The position numbers and the translations under genes are program-made. This document shows positions 17,028 to 25,663 of a stretch of DNA of 64,000 bases, piece after piece. The stretch spans positions 3,100,001 through 3,164,000 of the forward strand of contig NZ_CP060723.1 of NCBI RefSeq assembly GCF_014395225.1, written 5' to 3'. The notes under the pieces were generated by a model that worked only from the letters and a program-made list of their open reading frames with translations, did no database searches and was not told the DNA's origin. Numbering within the stretch: the first letter of the stretch is position 1; every line of letters starts with the position of its first letter. This DNA is from Pedobacter roseus (GTDB lineage Bacteria > Bacteroidota > Bacteroidia > Sphingobacteriales > Sphingobacteriaceae).

Positions 17028-17035
17028 TATTTTTG
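17028..17035 (+). promoter_or_regulatory. -7 box before the ECF sigma factor gene
   Basis: TATTTTTG matches TAnnTTTG and lies 58 bases before the start codon at 17094, giving a leader of about 50 bases. Confidence 0.5.
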
Positions 17036-17093
17036 GGCCTCAGGTGTAACAAAAAGTGTACATCTTCATCTAAAACGCAACTATCATCCCTAA

Positions 17094-17591
17094 ATGGAAC
17101 AAAAAGACAAGTTATTTAAAGAGATTTTTGATTCAAATTCCAAAAAGATATTCCATTTATGTTATGGTTATACTGGCGATACCGACGCTGCAAATGATCT
17201 TTTGCAGGAAACGTTTTTAAAGGTTTGGCAAAACCTGGATAAGTTCAGGAACAAATCTTTAATCTCTACATGGATTTACAGAATTGCCGTAAATACCTGT
17301 TTAACGTATTTGAGATCGGAAAAAAGGCAGGCTAAAGACGAATTAACAGAAAATATTATTGAAAATAAGGTAGAGGAATTTTCAGAAAAAAACGAACAGG
17401 TGGCCTTACTTTATAAATGTATATCGAAGCTTGAAGAAAACGACCGTTTGATTATTACCATGGTGCTTGATGAGTTGCCATACCACGAAATTGCCGATAT
17501 CTCTGGGATAAGCGAAGGCAATTTAAGGGTAAAAATTCACCGAATTAAACAAAAATTAACAGAATTATATAGCCAGTATGCAAGCGTTTGA
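17094..17591 (+). CDS. ECF-type RNA polymerase sigma factor
   Basis: A 165-residue sigma-70 family factor of the extracytoplasmic-function type. Region 2 includes GDTDAANDLLQETFLKVWQN (about residues 28-47) and ISTWIYRIAVNTCLTYLR (promoter melting and -10 binding). Region 4 includes ISKLEENDRLIITMVLDELP and the helix-turn-helix YHEIADISGISEGNLRVKIH (about 129-148). The next gene begins inside its last codons (14-base overlap) and encodes a four-helix membrane protein, the usual position for a partner that may restrain the sigma factor. The regulon is unknown. Confidence 0.93.
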   Translation: MEQKDKLFKEIFDSNSKKIFHLCYGYTGDTDAANDLLQETFLKVWQNLDKFRNKSLISTWIYRIAVNTCLTYLRSEKRQAKDELTENIIENKVEEFSEKNEQVALLYKCISKLEENDRLIITMVLDELPYHEIADISGISEGNLRVKIHRIKQKLTELYSQYASV

Positions 17592-18177
17592 TCAAATACA
17601 GGAGTTGTGGCAAAAGCACGAGGTAGAAGTTAAGGTTTCTGCCGATGAAATGCTGCAGCAAGCGAAGAAAGAAGTAAATGGATTAAAGCTAAAATCTGCT
17701 TTGAACATTTTGGGGATGTTGGCCTCATTTATTGCCATCGCGGCCTTATGGATATTTTTTCACTTCGAATCGTGGACTACCCACGTGGGCATCAGCATTA
17801 CGATTATTGCCATTGGTGTATATACCCTTATACTCTATCGTGATTACAGGCTGATTTCTAAAACCGATTTTACCGCGCATCCGCACGAATACCTTAACAA
17901 CTTAAAAACCTATCAATTAAACCGTTACAAGCTATATAACTCGCTGTACTGGTTCTATGTAATTGCACTTTCTTTAGGCATTATCTTCTATTTTGTAGAA
18001 ATCCTGTCGCACTTTAACACGGTTCAAAAAGTTTTGGCTGTAGGTTTAACTGCATTGTGGATGATATTCTGCTCAACCATATTAAGAAAAGCGGTAATGA
18101 GTAGGGAGAAAGAACGTATTGCTTTATTGATCGAGAAATTTGAACGCATTAGCGGACAGATTTCTACACCAGAATAA
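17578..18177 (+). CDS. Four-transmembrane-segment protein, possible anti-sigma partner
   Basis: A 199-residue membrane protein. Its first about 40 residues are a soluble amphipathic region (MQAFDQIQELWQKHEVEVKV) that could bind the sigma factor; hydrophobic segments follow at about 43-62, 70-87, 123-142 and 150-168, with a cytosolic tail REKERIALLIEKFERISG. No zinc-binding anti-sigma motif (HxxxCxxC) is visible. The 14-base overlap with the sigma gene implies coupled translation. The anti-sigma role is an inference from position only. Confidence 0.7.
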   Translation: MQAFDQIQELWQKHEVEVKVSADEMLQQAKKEVNGLKLKSALNILGMLASFIAIAALWIFFHFESWTTHVGISITIIAIGVYTLILYRDYRLISKTDFTAHPHEYLNNLKTYQLNRYKLYNSLYWFYVIALSLGIIFYFVEILSHFNTVQKVLAVGLTALWMIFCSTILRKAVMSREKERIALLIEKFERISGQISTPE

Positions 18178-18213
18178 TTTTAGGCACGGTTTTTTCGTTG
18201 TAAAAATCAACAC

Positions 18214-18780
18214 ATGAAAAAACTGATTATACCCTTATTGTTTTTGCTTGCCTTGCCCTGCACTTTTGCTTTTAAACAAGACCTCAATCAACCGGTACAA
18301 CTGGATTGGGAAACCCATTTTAAAGGAAAGGCTGATACTCGTTCGCCATTTTTTGCTTTAACCGCCATGACATGGAAATACAGTTATGAAAGTACGGTTT
18401 ACCGTAATCGCGTAGTAATTAAGCTAAAAAACGATGTTAGTATCGATAAAACCAGGTCGTGGGTGAAATGGGATAAAATTAAGGATCCCGAAATCAGGGA
18501 AAGCCTTTTACATCATGAGCAAGGACATGCCAATATTCAGTATGTTTTACTATTAGAGGCCGAAAGAGTATTAAAAAACCGGAATTATTCGGTAAATAAT
18601 TACAAAGCTCAAATTTCCGAACTGGCCAACCAGATCAGCAGTTTTTTTGATACCATGCAACGCAATTATGACGATGAAACCGAACATGGCAGCAATCATA
18701 AAATGCAGGCCAGGTGGGATGAGATTATTCAGGATAAAATTGAGGAATCAAGGGCGGCAATGGCCGAATTACAAAAATAG
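18214..18780 (+). CDS. DUF922 family predicted Zn-dependent protease
   Basis: A 188-residue secreted protein. Residues 1-20 form a signal peptide (LLALPCTFAF). The protein carries the DUF922 pattern: the block DWETHFKGKADTRSPFFALT, then HHEQGHANIQ with an HExxH zinc motif (H101, E102, H105). This family is predicted to be secreted or periplasmic metalloproteases but its substrates are not known. It follows the sigma/membrane-protein pair by 36 bases and may be cotranscribed. Its stop overlaps the end of the convergent dgkA-like gene by 12 bases. Confidence 0.82.
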   Translation: MKKLIIPLLFLLALPCTFAFKQDLNQPVQLDWETHFKGKADTRSPFFALTAMTWKYSYESTVYRNRVVIKLKNDVSIDKTRSWVKWDKIKDPEIRESLLHHEQGHANIQYVLLLEAERVLKNRNYSVNNYKAQISELANQISSFFDTMQRNYDDETEHGSNHKMQARWDEIIQDKIEESRAAMAELQK

Positions 18781-19140
18781 TTTCGGGATAAATACAATGG
18801 CCCCAACCGCCACTGCTAAAAATGCAGCAACAAGCACCGCAGCTGCAGCGAGGTCTTTTACCACCTTAATTTTTGGATGATAATCAGGCGAAACCACATC
18901 AGCCAGTTTCTCGATGGCAGAATTGATGATTTCGGCGACAAAAACCGCAGAAATCACCGATAAGATCGCGATCCACTCCAAATTGGATATTTTGAGGTAA
19001 AAAGACAGTCCAATGGCAACTATTGCGGCAAACAAATGAACCCTCCCATTATGATCGTTCATAAAAAATAGCTTTAAGCCATTAAATGCGTATTTAAAGC
19101 TCCTGATGCGATCGATAATTGAAAATTTTTGATTGTCCAT
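18769..19140 (-). CDS. dgkA: Diacylglycerol/undecaprenol kinase family protein
   Basis: A 123-residue integral-membrane kinase of the prokaryotic DAGK family. The family signature is visible: FVAEIINSAIEKLADVVSPD (E70 and N73 region, E77), then KDLAAAAVLVAA, with three hydrophobic helices (about 36-50, 54-72, 98-119). In Gram-positive bacteria the family member phosphorylates undecaprenol; in this phylum it may recycle diacylglycerol or undecaprenol. The 3' end overlaps the DUF922 gene on the other strand. Confidence 0.9.
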   Translation of the reverse strand: MDNQKFSIIDRIRSFKYAFNGLKLFFMNDHNGRVHLFAAIVAIGLSFYLKISNLEWIAILSVISAVFVAEIINSAIEKLADVVSPDYHPKIKVVKDLAAAAVLVAAFLAVAVGAIVFIPKLFL

Positions 19141-19200
19141 TAATTTGAATTAAACTATGAAGATTACTCAACTACGCCGGGATGACACATAAAGTGTGCC

Positions 19201-19297
19201 GTCATCTCGACTGAAGCGCAGCGGAACGGAGAGATCTGTCTCGATAGATTTCTCGACTGCGTTGCACCCGATAGCTATCGGGTCCGCTCGAAATGAC
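19201..19297. repeat. Dispersed inverted-end repeat, family A copy 4
   Basis: The best-preserved copy: GTCATCTCGACTGAAGCGC at one end, CGCTCGAAATGAC at the other, and the perfect palindrome CCCGATAGCTATCGGG inside (about 19267-19282). It lies between the dgkA-like gene and the lipoprotein gene. Confidence 0.9.
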
Positions 19298-19312
19298 GAT
19301 TTCGAGGAATGC

Positions 19313-19909
19313 CTACTTCACTTCACTCGTAGAAAAACTATTTCCACTCAGTTTATATTGATAGGTTTTATTAATCGTTTTAGTGCTATCTGCTGCATCT
19401 TTTACAGGAAAAGAGCGGAAAAGATCTCCGTTTTTGATGAAAAATTTATCGTTGCCTGTATAACCTTTTTTCTGGTTTGTACTTAAAGATGGGAAACCGA
19501 TTTTATTGAAATCACCTCCCGCATACTCGAACACATTTAAATCTAAAACATTCTTTTTGCTTAACAACTGAATGTATAACTCAGGATTGCCATCATTATC
19601 AAGATCCATATTCCATGCATCGGTGATGATACCTTTACGGTCTACCGCAGCCGATCTGTAATTGTTGCGGATAGAATCAGACATTAATATCTGGTACCCT
19701 CCAATTGAGTCGACTCCTTTTCCCCAGCTTACAATTTCGAAATTTAATCCTGGTTTTACTTCTATATCTTTATAAAAGCGGAAAGGATTCTTTTCTACTT
19801 TAACCGTTTCAATTTTAATTTCTTTAGGTTTTTCTTCTGTGCAAGCAAAACAAAACAGCACCCCTGTAATTAACAAAAGGTGCTGTAATGTATATTTTTG
19901 TAGTTTCAT
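19313..19909 (-). CDS. Putative lipoprotein
   Basis: A 198-residue protein I do not recognise. From the ATG at 19909 it reads MKLQKYTLQHLLLITGVLFCFACTEEKPK: a basic start, a hydrophobic run and a lipobox-like FCFAC with charged residues after the cysteine, so a lipoprotein is likely. An in-frame ATG 10 codons upstream (19939) is less suitable for a signal sequence. The mature part contains MDLDNDGNPELYIQLLS, similar to FG-GAP or VCBS-like calcium-binding repeats. It is transcribed after the hexosaminidase with a 63-base gap and could be cotranscribed. Confidence 0.65.
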   Translation of the reverse strand: MKLQKYTLQHLLLITGVLFCFACTEEKPKEIKIETVKVEKNPFRFYKDIEVKPGLNFEIVSWGKGVDSIGGYQILMSDSIRNNYRSAAVDRKGIITDAWNMDLDNDGNPELYIQLLSKKNVLDLNVFEYAGGDFNKIGFPSLSTNQKKGYTGNDKFFIKNGDLFRSFPVKDAADSTKTINKTYQYKLSGNSFSTSEVK

Positions 19910-19972
19910 TCTATTTGGGTTCATTTTTGGTTGCCCCAAATTAAGTATTTTAGCCTATCAAAGCAATAAATT

Positions 19973-21883
19973 TTATTTCTTCGCTTCCGCTTTAACTTCA
20001 GGTGCTCCGTTGTTTAAAACCGTTTCGGCAGTTACACTTCTTCTGCCACTTGGTGCAATTACAATGGTTTTTAAAACCCTTTTTTCTCCCTGTGGAACGG
20101 TGATTTTAAATGGAGCAGTGTATAAAAATGCATTTTCTGATGGGCGTGCCAAATCAATAGTGTAATAAATTTTCGCTCCGGTTACCGGTGCTTTTAAATC
20201 GATGGTAAAATCGCCACCGGTTAAAGGTTTATCACTTTGTCCGATGGGTGTAGGCACCCAAAAATTAACCCCCATTTTATCTAAACGCGCCAAATGTACC
20301 GGTAATCGCTGCTCAGAGAAGTTCTTTAAATCTTTACGTTCAACCGGTGACCATGCAATTTCGGCCAGTGCCAGTATACGTGGGAATGCATGGTTTTCGG
20401 CTTTAGCTGTGGTTTTAATATATTCGGTCCACATATTGGCCTGCACCCCTTTAATGTATTTCCTTTCATCGGCCGTTAATACTTTCGGAATCGGATCGTA
20501 AGCGTATATTTTTTGATAAGGGGCAAATCCACCAATGGTTACCGGCTCATCAGGAGAGTTAGATTGTTTATGGTCGATATATAAACCCATCGATCCCGGG
20601 GTCATAATTACGTCGTGTTTTTGTTGTGCAGCTGCAATTCCGCCGTCTTCGCCTCTCCAGCTCATTACGGTTGCATTTGGCGCCAAACCACCTTCTAAAA
20701 TCTCATCCCAGCCAATAATCGAACGTCCTTTGCCATTTACATGTTTTTCAATCGTCTGGATAAAATAACTCTGTAATTCGTGTTCATCTTTCAGGCCTTT
20801 CTCTTTCATCAGATTCTGGCAGAAAGTAGATTCTTTCCAATAGGTTTTTGGTGCTTCATCACCACCGATATGGATATATTTAGACGGGAAAATAGCGATT
20901 ACCTCATCAAGGATATTATTCAGCATGGTAAAAGTATTTTCTGATGGCACGAAAATATCGTCAAAAACACCCCAGGTTTGTTGTACCTGTTTGCCTTTTC
21001 TACTACCTGCCCATGGTGTTTTATCGCTTACAAAAGTATCCCGGTTAGGGAAACAGCTTAATTCAGGGTATGCAGCAATTGCAGCAGAAGCATGGCCCGG
21101 CAATTCGATCTCCGGAATTACGGTAATGTATTTCTCTGCAGCATATCTAACAATTTCTTTGGCTTCATCCTGGGTATAAAAACCTTTAACCGGTGTAAGG
21201 TAATTGCCATTGCCGGGGTAATTACCAATAATACTGCCATTACGTGAAGAACCTATCTCAGTAAGTTTAGGATATTTTTTAATTTCCAGTCTCCATCCCT
21301 GATCATCAGTCAAATGCCAGTGGAAAGTATTAATTTTATAATAAGCCAGCTGATCGATATATTTTTTGATAAAAGAGATTGGAAAGAAATGGCGGGAAAC
21401 ATCCAGCATAGTTCCGCGGTAGCTAAAACGCGGATAATCGTTAATGTTAACCGCAGGGATGGTAATTTTATCAGCAACTTTATCCGGCATCATCTGCATG
21501 GCCGATTGTACTGCGTAAAAAAGCCCTGCGCCTTTTCCTGTTAAAACAATTTGTGTAGGGGTAACTTTAATGGTATAACCTTCGGCAGGTAATTGATCTG
21601 CTCCAACAGATGTGAGTACGACTGCTTTTTGGTTAGCCTGAGGGGTTTTGGTTTCCCTTAAGGCGAAACCTGCTTTGGTAACGATAAAAGCATTTAACAA
21701 ATCAGCCATTTTTGCGCCATCGATGCTCTGATTTACCAAAACAGTTGTTTTATCCAAAATGAAATTTCCGTTTGCCCTGGTAATGGCTACGGGTGCAGGG
21801 ATGATCCCCAAATTAGGATCGCCTTGTGCAAATGCACTTGCACTGATTAATACTCCAATAAAAATCGAAAATGCTTTGTTCAT
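19973..21883 (-). CDS. Beta-N-acetylhexosaminidase, GH20
   Basis: Secreted or periplasmic glycoside hydrolase family 20 enzyme that removes terminal GlcNAc or GalNAc from chitin oligomers, glycoproteins or peptidoglycan fragments. Residues 1-20 form a signal peptide (ISASAFAQ). A GH20b-type N-terminal domain (about 22-150) precedes the (beta/alpha)8 barrel (about 153-500). The catalytic pair D342-E343 is in YIHIGGDEAPKTYW, with HWHLTDDQGWR (near 188-198) and VMSWRGEDGG lining the site. The C-terminal part (about 540-625) is a beta-sandwich with YYTIDLARPSENA, seen in chitobiase-type enzymes. 636 residues fits the family. Confidence 0.95.
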   Translation of the reverse strand: MNKAFSIFIGVLISASAFAQGDPNLGIIPAPVAITRANGNFILDKTTVLVNQSIDGAKMADLLNAFIVTKAGFALRETKTPQANQKAVVLTSVGADQLPAEGYTIKVTPTQIVLTGKGAGLFYAVQSAMQMMPDKVADKITIPAVNINDYPRFSYRGTMLDVSRHFFPISFIKKYIDQLAYYKINTFHWHLTDDQGWRLEIKKYPKLTEIGSSRNGSIIGNYPGNGNYLTPVKGFYTQDEAKEIVRYAAEKYITVIPEIELPGHASAAIAAYPELSCFPNRDTFVSDKTPWAGSRKGKQVQQTWGVFDDIFVPSENTFTMLNNILDEVIAIFPSKYIHIGGDEAPKTYWKESTFCQNLMKEKGLKDEHELQSYFIQTIEKHVNGKGRSIIGWDEILEGGLAPNATVMSWRGEDGGIAAAQQKHDVIMTPGSMGLYIDHKQSNSPDEPVTIGGFAPYQKIYAYDPIPKVLTADERKYIKGVQANMWTEYIKTTAKAENHAFPRILALAEIAWSPVERKDLKNFSEQRLPVHLARLDKMGVNFWVPTPIGQSDKPLTGGDFTIDLKAPVTGAKIYYTIDLARPSENAFLYTAPFKITVPQGEKRVLKTIVIAPSGRRSVTAETVLNNGAPEVKAEAKK

Positions 21884-22469
21884 GTGTGTGTTTAGGTTTT
21901 TACAGTATTTATTTGATTATTTAAACCAAGATAGAGATTATGGGCAGATTCCAAATCCCACATTTTTGTTACAATACAAATCAACCGTTTGACTGCACTA
22001 TGTAAGGCCTATAAATCTTAATCTTAAGAGGTCGTCATTCAGAGTGGACCCGATAGCTATCGGGTGCAACGCAGCCGAGAACCCGAAGGCTCAGCAAAGC
22101 TAGTAGATCTCTCCATTCCACTGCGTTTCAGTTGAGATGACGACTTTTTTTTTGGGAAATCAGGTACAGTAATGTTTAGGCTACGATAGTCCCGCTCCCG
22201 CTTCTGCTCCCGATGGAAAATCGGGGCATCCCGCTTTGATCGGGTTTAGGCGGCACAGTCAATGGAACTATTTGGGGTTGCAAATTGCAGAAGAAACAGC
22301 AGGCGCTATGCTATGATAACTTCAATAGTAGCACAAATCTGTGTATATAAACCTGATTGAAATGAAAAGCACGCAAGCGAGGCACGAGTGCGGACTTGTA
22401 ATGAAAAGCAGGACTAACATTAAAAAGCACTACTGCAATTGCTTTCCACAAAACATTAATCACAAAAAA
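21884..22469. repeat. Intergenic region with several dispersed repeats
   Basis: No gene is supported. At 22034-22141 lies family A copy 5 in inverted orientation (contains CCCGATAGCTATCGGG). At about 22188-22260 is a GC-rich segment TCCCGCTCCCGCTTCTGC with a GATGGAAAATCGGGGC-type stem. At about 22346-22415 is a copy of the ATAAACCTGATTG element with GAAAAGCACGCAAGCGAGGC, related to 27,657 and 57,407. Short frames here are made of repeat sequence. Confidence 0.7.
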
Positions 22470-22493
22470 AGAGAAACCATCGCTGATTTCTCT
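22470..22493. terminator. Intrinsic terminator after trxB
   Basis: Stem AGAGAAA / TTTCTCT with an 10-base loop; on the minus strand it is followed by a run of seven T residues, 25 bases after the trxB stop. Confidence 0.8.
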
Positions 22494-22517
22494 CTTTCAA
22501 AATATTTTAAATTATTC

Positions 22518-23474
22518 TTAAGCTTCTACCGGATGCTCTTTAGCGGCCAAATACCTTTCGGCATCAAGCGCAGCCATACAACCAGAACCTGCAGCAGTTA
22601 CTGCCTGACGGTAGTACATATCCTGCACATCGCCACAGGCAAAAACGCCTTCGATATTGGTTAAGGTAGAACCTGGTTTGGTAGCTAAGTAACCGGTTTC
22701 ATCCATATCCAACTGACCTTTAAAAATATCGGTATTTGGCTTATGACCAATGGCTACAAAGAAACCTTCAACAGCGATATCTGTTTCAACACCGGTTTTA
22801 TTGTTTAAAACTTTAACGGCGGTTACATTTTTTCCGTTACCTAAAATTTCCTGGGTTTCGGTATTATAATGTACAATGATATTCGGAGTAGCCAATACAC
22901 GACTCACCATAGCTTTTGAGGCTCTAAACTCATCCCTACGCACCAATAAATGCACAGTTTTACAAAGTTTAGCCAAATACGTTGCTTCTTCTGCAGCGGT
23001 ATCACCAGCACCTACAATGGCAACATCCTGTCCTTTAAAAAAGAAACCATCGCAAACCGCACATGCCGAAACACCAAAACCATTATATTGTTGCTCGCTT
23101 GGTAAACCCAGCCATTTGGCAGTTGCACCGGTAGCAATAATTACAGTATCAGCAGTGATGGTTTTAATTTCATCAACCACAACTTTATGTGGTGTTGAAG
23201 AGAAATCAACCGAACTTACATAACCAAAACGGATATCGGTACCAAAACGCTCTGCCTGTTTGCGAAAATCTTCCATCATTTCTGGTCCCATAATGCCTTG
23301 TGGATAACCCGGGAAATTTTCTACATCTGTAGTTTGCGTAAGCTGTCCGCCAGCTTGCATACCAGTATACATAATTGGTTTTAAATCAGCCCTGGCTGCA
23401 TAAATTGCAGCAGTATATCCTGCCGGACCAGAACCTATAATTAAACACTGAACGTGCTCGTTTTCTTGTGACAT
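22518..23474 (-). CDS. trxB: Thioredoxin-disulfide reductase
   Basis: FAD-containing NADPH:thioredoxin reductase that keeps thioredoxin reduced in the cytoplasm. The 318-residue protein has the FAD-binding motif IIGSGPAGYTAAIYA (residues 12-26), the redox-active pair C138-AV-C141 in GVSACAVCDGFF, the NADPH-binding VAIVGAGDTAAEEA (about 151-164) and the C-terminal FAD motif GVFACGDVQDMYYRQA. Low-molecular-weight TrxB usually has CATC; CAVC is a common variant. It has its own promoter and terminator and is monocistronic. Confidence 0.96.
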   Translation of the reverse strand: MSQENEHVQCLIIGSGPAGYTAAIYAARADLKPIMYTGMQAGGQLTQTTDVENFPGYPQGIMGPEMMEDFRKQAERFGTDIRFGYVSSVDFSSTPHKVVVDEIKTITADTVIIATGATAKWLGLPSEQQYNGFGVSACAVCDGFFFKGQDVAIVGAGDTAAEEATYLAKLCKTVHLLVRRDEFRASKAMVSRVLATPNIIVHYNTETQEILGNGKNVTAVKVLNNKTGVETDIAVEGFFVAIGHKPNTDIFKGQLDMDETGYLATKPGSTLTNIEGVFACGDVQDMYYRQAVTAAGSGCMAALDAERYLAAKEHPVEA

Positions 23475-23508
23475 TATATTGTGTGTTTGAAATTCATTAA
23501 TCGTAGTG

Positions 23509-23539
23509 CAAATTTAATGCTTTAAACAATTGTTAACAA
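23509..23539 (-). promoter_or_regulatory. Promoter of trxB
   Basis: On the minus strand TTG (23539-23537) is followed after 20 bases by TAAATTTG (23516-23509), a good match to the Bacteroidota promoter consensus. The leader is about 30 bases. Confidence 0.75.
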
Positions 23540-23705
23540 GCGTACATTGTCAACATAGTTTACTTATTAACAGCGGAGCATGGTGTGCATGGCGAAAAGC
23601 GGATAGCGTTTGGCGCCAAGCATTAAACTAAGGTGCATTCAGGTGACTTAGGTGGTGAAAATAAAAGGAATTGTCAGATGGTAACATCTGCCAGCACTTA
23701 TGCTA

Positions 23706-25334
23706 CTAAGTTTGTATCACCCCTACGTTAAACTTTCTGGTAATCGGCGATTGGTTAGCGGCCTCGATCCCCATCGAAATTACTTTCCTGGTTTCCAAAG
23801 GATCGATAATCCCATCAACCCAAAGCCTTGCTGCTGCATAATAAGGTGTAGTTTGACTATCATATTTATCGGTAATTTCTTTTAATAGTTCAGCTTCTTT
23901 TTCAGGCGTAATCACCTCTCCTTTTGCTTTTAAAGAGGCTTGTTGAATCTGCAATAATGTTTTCGCGGCCTGTGAGCCACCCATTACGGCAATTTTAGCT
24001 GTTGGCCAGGCATAAATCAAACGTGGATCGTAGGCCTTGCCACACATGGCATAATTACCGGCGCCGTAAGAATTGCCCAAAACAATGGTAAATTTGGGTA
24101 CTACAGAATTCGCCACGGCATTAACCATTTTTGCACCATCTTTTATTATACCACCATGTTCTGACCGGCTGCCCACCATAAAACCAGTAACATCCTGTAA
24201 AAATACCAGGGGAATTTTCTTCTGGTTACAGTTCATGATAAACCGCGAAGCTTTATCAGCACTATCCGAATAAATTACACCGCCGAACTGCATCTCCCCT
24301 TTTTTCGATTTTACCACTTTACGCTGGTTAGCTACAATGCCTACCGCCCAGCCATCTATACGGCCTAAACCGCAGATAATGCTCTGACCATAACCTTTTT
24401 TATATTCTTCAAATTCGGATCCATCAACCAAACGGTTAATTACGTCCATCATCTCATAAGGTTTATCCCTGTTTTCGGGAAAGATACCATACAGTTCTTC
24501 TTCCTTTTCTTTTGGTTTAACAGCCGCAATGCGATCGAAACCGGCATTTTCTGGTGCACCCAGCATGCTCATGATGTTTTTGATGCTATCTAAACAGGCC
24601 TGATCGTTAGGGTGTTTATAATCCGTAACACCCGATATTTCGCAATGTGTGGTTGCCCCGCCCAAAGTTTCATTATCAACTTCTTCGCCAATGGCCGATT
24701 TTACAAGATAGGAACCTGCTAAAAATACCGAACCGGTTTTATCCACAATCATGGCTTCATCGCTCATAATTGGCAAATAAGCACCACCAGCTACACAAGC
24801 CCCCATAATAGCCGAAATCTGCACAATCCCTTCGGACGACATGATGGCGTTGTTGCGGAACATCCGTCCGAAGTGTTCTTTATCGGGAAAAATTTCATCC
24901 TGCATAGGTAAGTATACCCCTGCACTATCAACCAGGTAAATTACAGGCAAACGGTTTTCCATGGCGATTTCCTGCGCACGAAGGTTCTTTTTAGCAGTCA
25001 TCGGGAACCACGCGCCAGCTTTTACAGTAGCATCGTTGGCAACAATCATACATTGTCTGCCACTTACATAGCCAATACCGCATACTACCCCTGCAGATGG
25101 ACATCCACCCTGCGCGGCATACATCCCATCGGCAGTAAAAGCCCCGACCTCCAAAAAGTCAGAATCTTTATCAATTAAATAGGCAATGCGCTCACGGGCT
25201 AAAAGTTTTCCTTTTTCTTTTTGCTTAGCGGCATTCTTTTCGCCTCCACCAAGATGGATCTTTTTGAGTTTGGTTTTCAGTTCGTAAACCAACTGTTTGT
25301 TAACATCCTCGTTTTTATTGAATTCGATATTCAT
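23706..25334 (-). CDS. Acyl-CoA carboxylase beta subunit (carboxyltransferase)
   Basis: Carboxyltransferase subunit of a biotin-dependent acyl-CoA carboxylase. The 542-residue length and the blocks GGCPSAGVVCGIGYVSGRQC, NRLPVIYLVDSAGVYLPMQ and GACVAGGAYLPIMSDEAMIV fit the methylcrotonoyl-CoA carboxylase beta group, although propionyl-CoA carboxylase cannot be excluded. Two crotonase-like halves are visible; the second contains FLQDVTGFMVGSRSEHGGII and GNSYGAGNYAMCGKAYDPR. The biotin-carrying alpha subunit is not nearby. With methylmalonyl-CoA epimerase at 57.6 kb it fits branched-chain amino acid breakdown, but the genes are not linked in one operon. Confidence 0.88.
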   Translation of the reverse strand: MNIEFNKNEDVNKQLVYELKTKLKKIHLGGGEKNAAKQKEKGKLLARERIAYLIDKDSDFLEVGAFTADGMYAAQGGCPSAGVVCGIGYVSGRQCMIVANDATVKAGAWFPMTAKKNLRAQEIAMENRLPVIYLVDSAGVYLPMQDEIFPDKEHFGRMFRNNAIMSSEGIVQISAIMGACVAGGAYLPIMSDEAMIVDKTGSVFLAGSYLVKSAIGEEVDNETLGGATTHCEISGVTDYKHPNDQACLDSIKNIMSMLGAPENAGFDRIAAVKPKEKEEELYGIFPENRDKPYEMMDVINRLVDGSEFEEYKKGYGQSIICGLGRIDGWAVGIVANQRKVVKSKKGEMQFGGVIYSDSADKASRFIMNCNQKKIPLVFLQDVTGFMVGSRSEHGGIIKDGAKMVNAVANSVVPKFTIVLGNSYGAGNYAMCGKAYDPRLIYAWPTAKIAVMGGSQAAKTLLQIQQASLKAKGEVITPEKEAELLKEITDKYDSQTTPYYAAARLWVDGIIDPLETRKVISMGIEAANQSPITRKFNVGVIQT

Positions 25335-25663
25335 GGAGGCAATTTAAATTTAATTTTAGAAAAACAGCATTGACCAAATCGGTTTCTGGTCTACGGCGCG
25401 GTTTAACCGCAAAGCTCATAGAGAAAAGAGGACATAGCATTGAGATTAGGTGAAAAATCTCCTTGTTTTCCGTGCATGCATAACTTTTTTAACCACAAAG
25501 TGCGCTGAGTAAAGCTGCAAAGATCGCTAAGCTTTATTAACCGCCTTTGTTTTAACCACCAAGATCACAGAGAAAAAACCACAGAGAACATGGAGAAGTT
25601 TAAATTATAAGATGCACTAACCGCAAAACGCTTAACGCAATCCGCCGAACGCCAAACGCTTAA
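25335..25663. other. Intergenic region with phrase-like repeats
   Basis: No gene. It contains decayed copies of AACCACAAAGTGCGCTGAG and AACCACCAAGATCACAGAG, a class of phrase seen in many Bacteroidota intergenic regions, and ends with CGCTTAACGC and CGCCAAACGC phrases that touch the stop codon of the next gene. Confidence 0.6.

Noticed and set aside
19201..22141. Insertion sequence or transposon
   Set aside because: The inverted-end elements are about 100 bp with no coding capacity, and no transposase was found in the window.
23675..23690. Terminator after the acyl-CoA carboxylase gene (CAGATG-GTAA-CATCTG)
   Set aside because: The stem is six pairs and is not followed by a clear T-run on the minus strand; it was left out as too weak.
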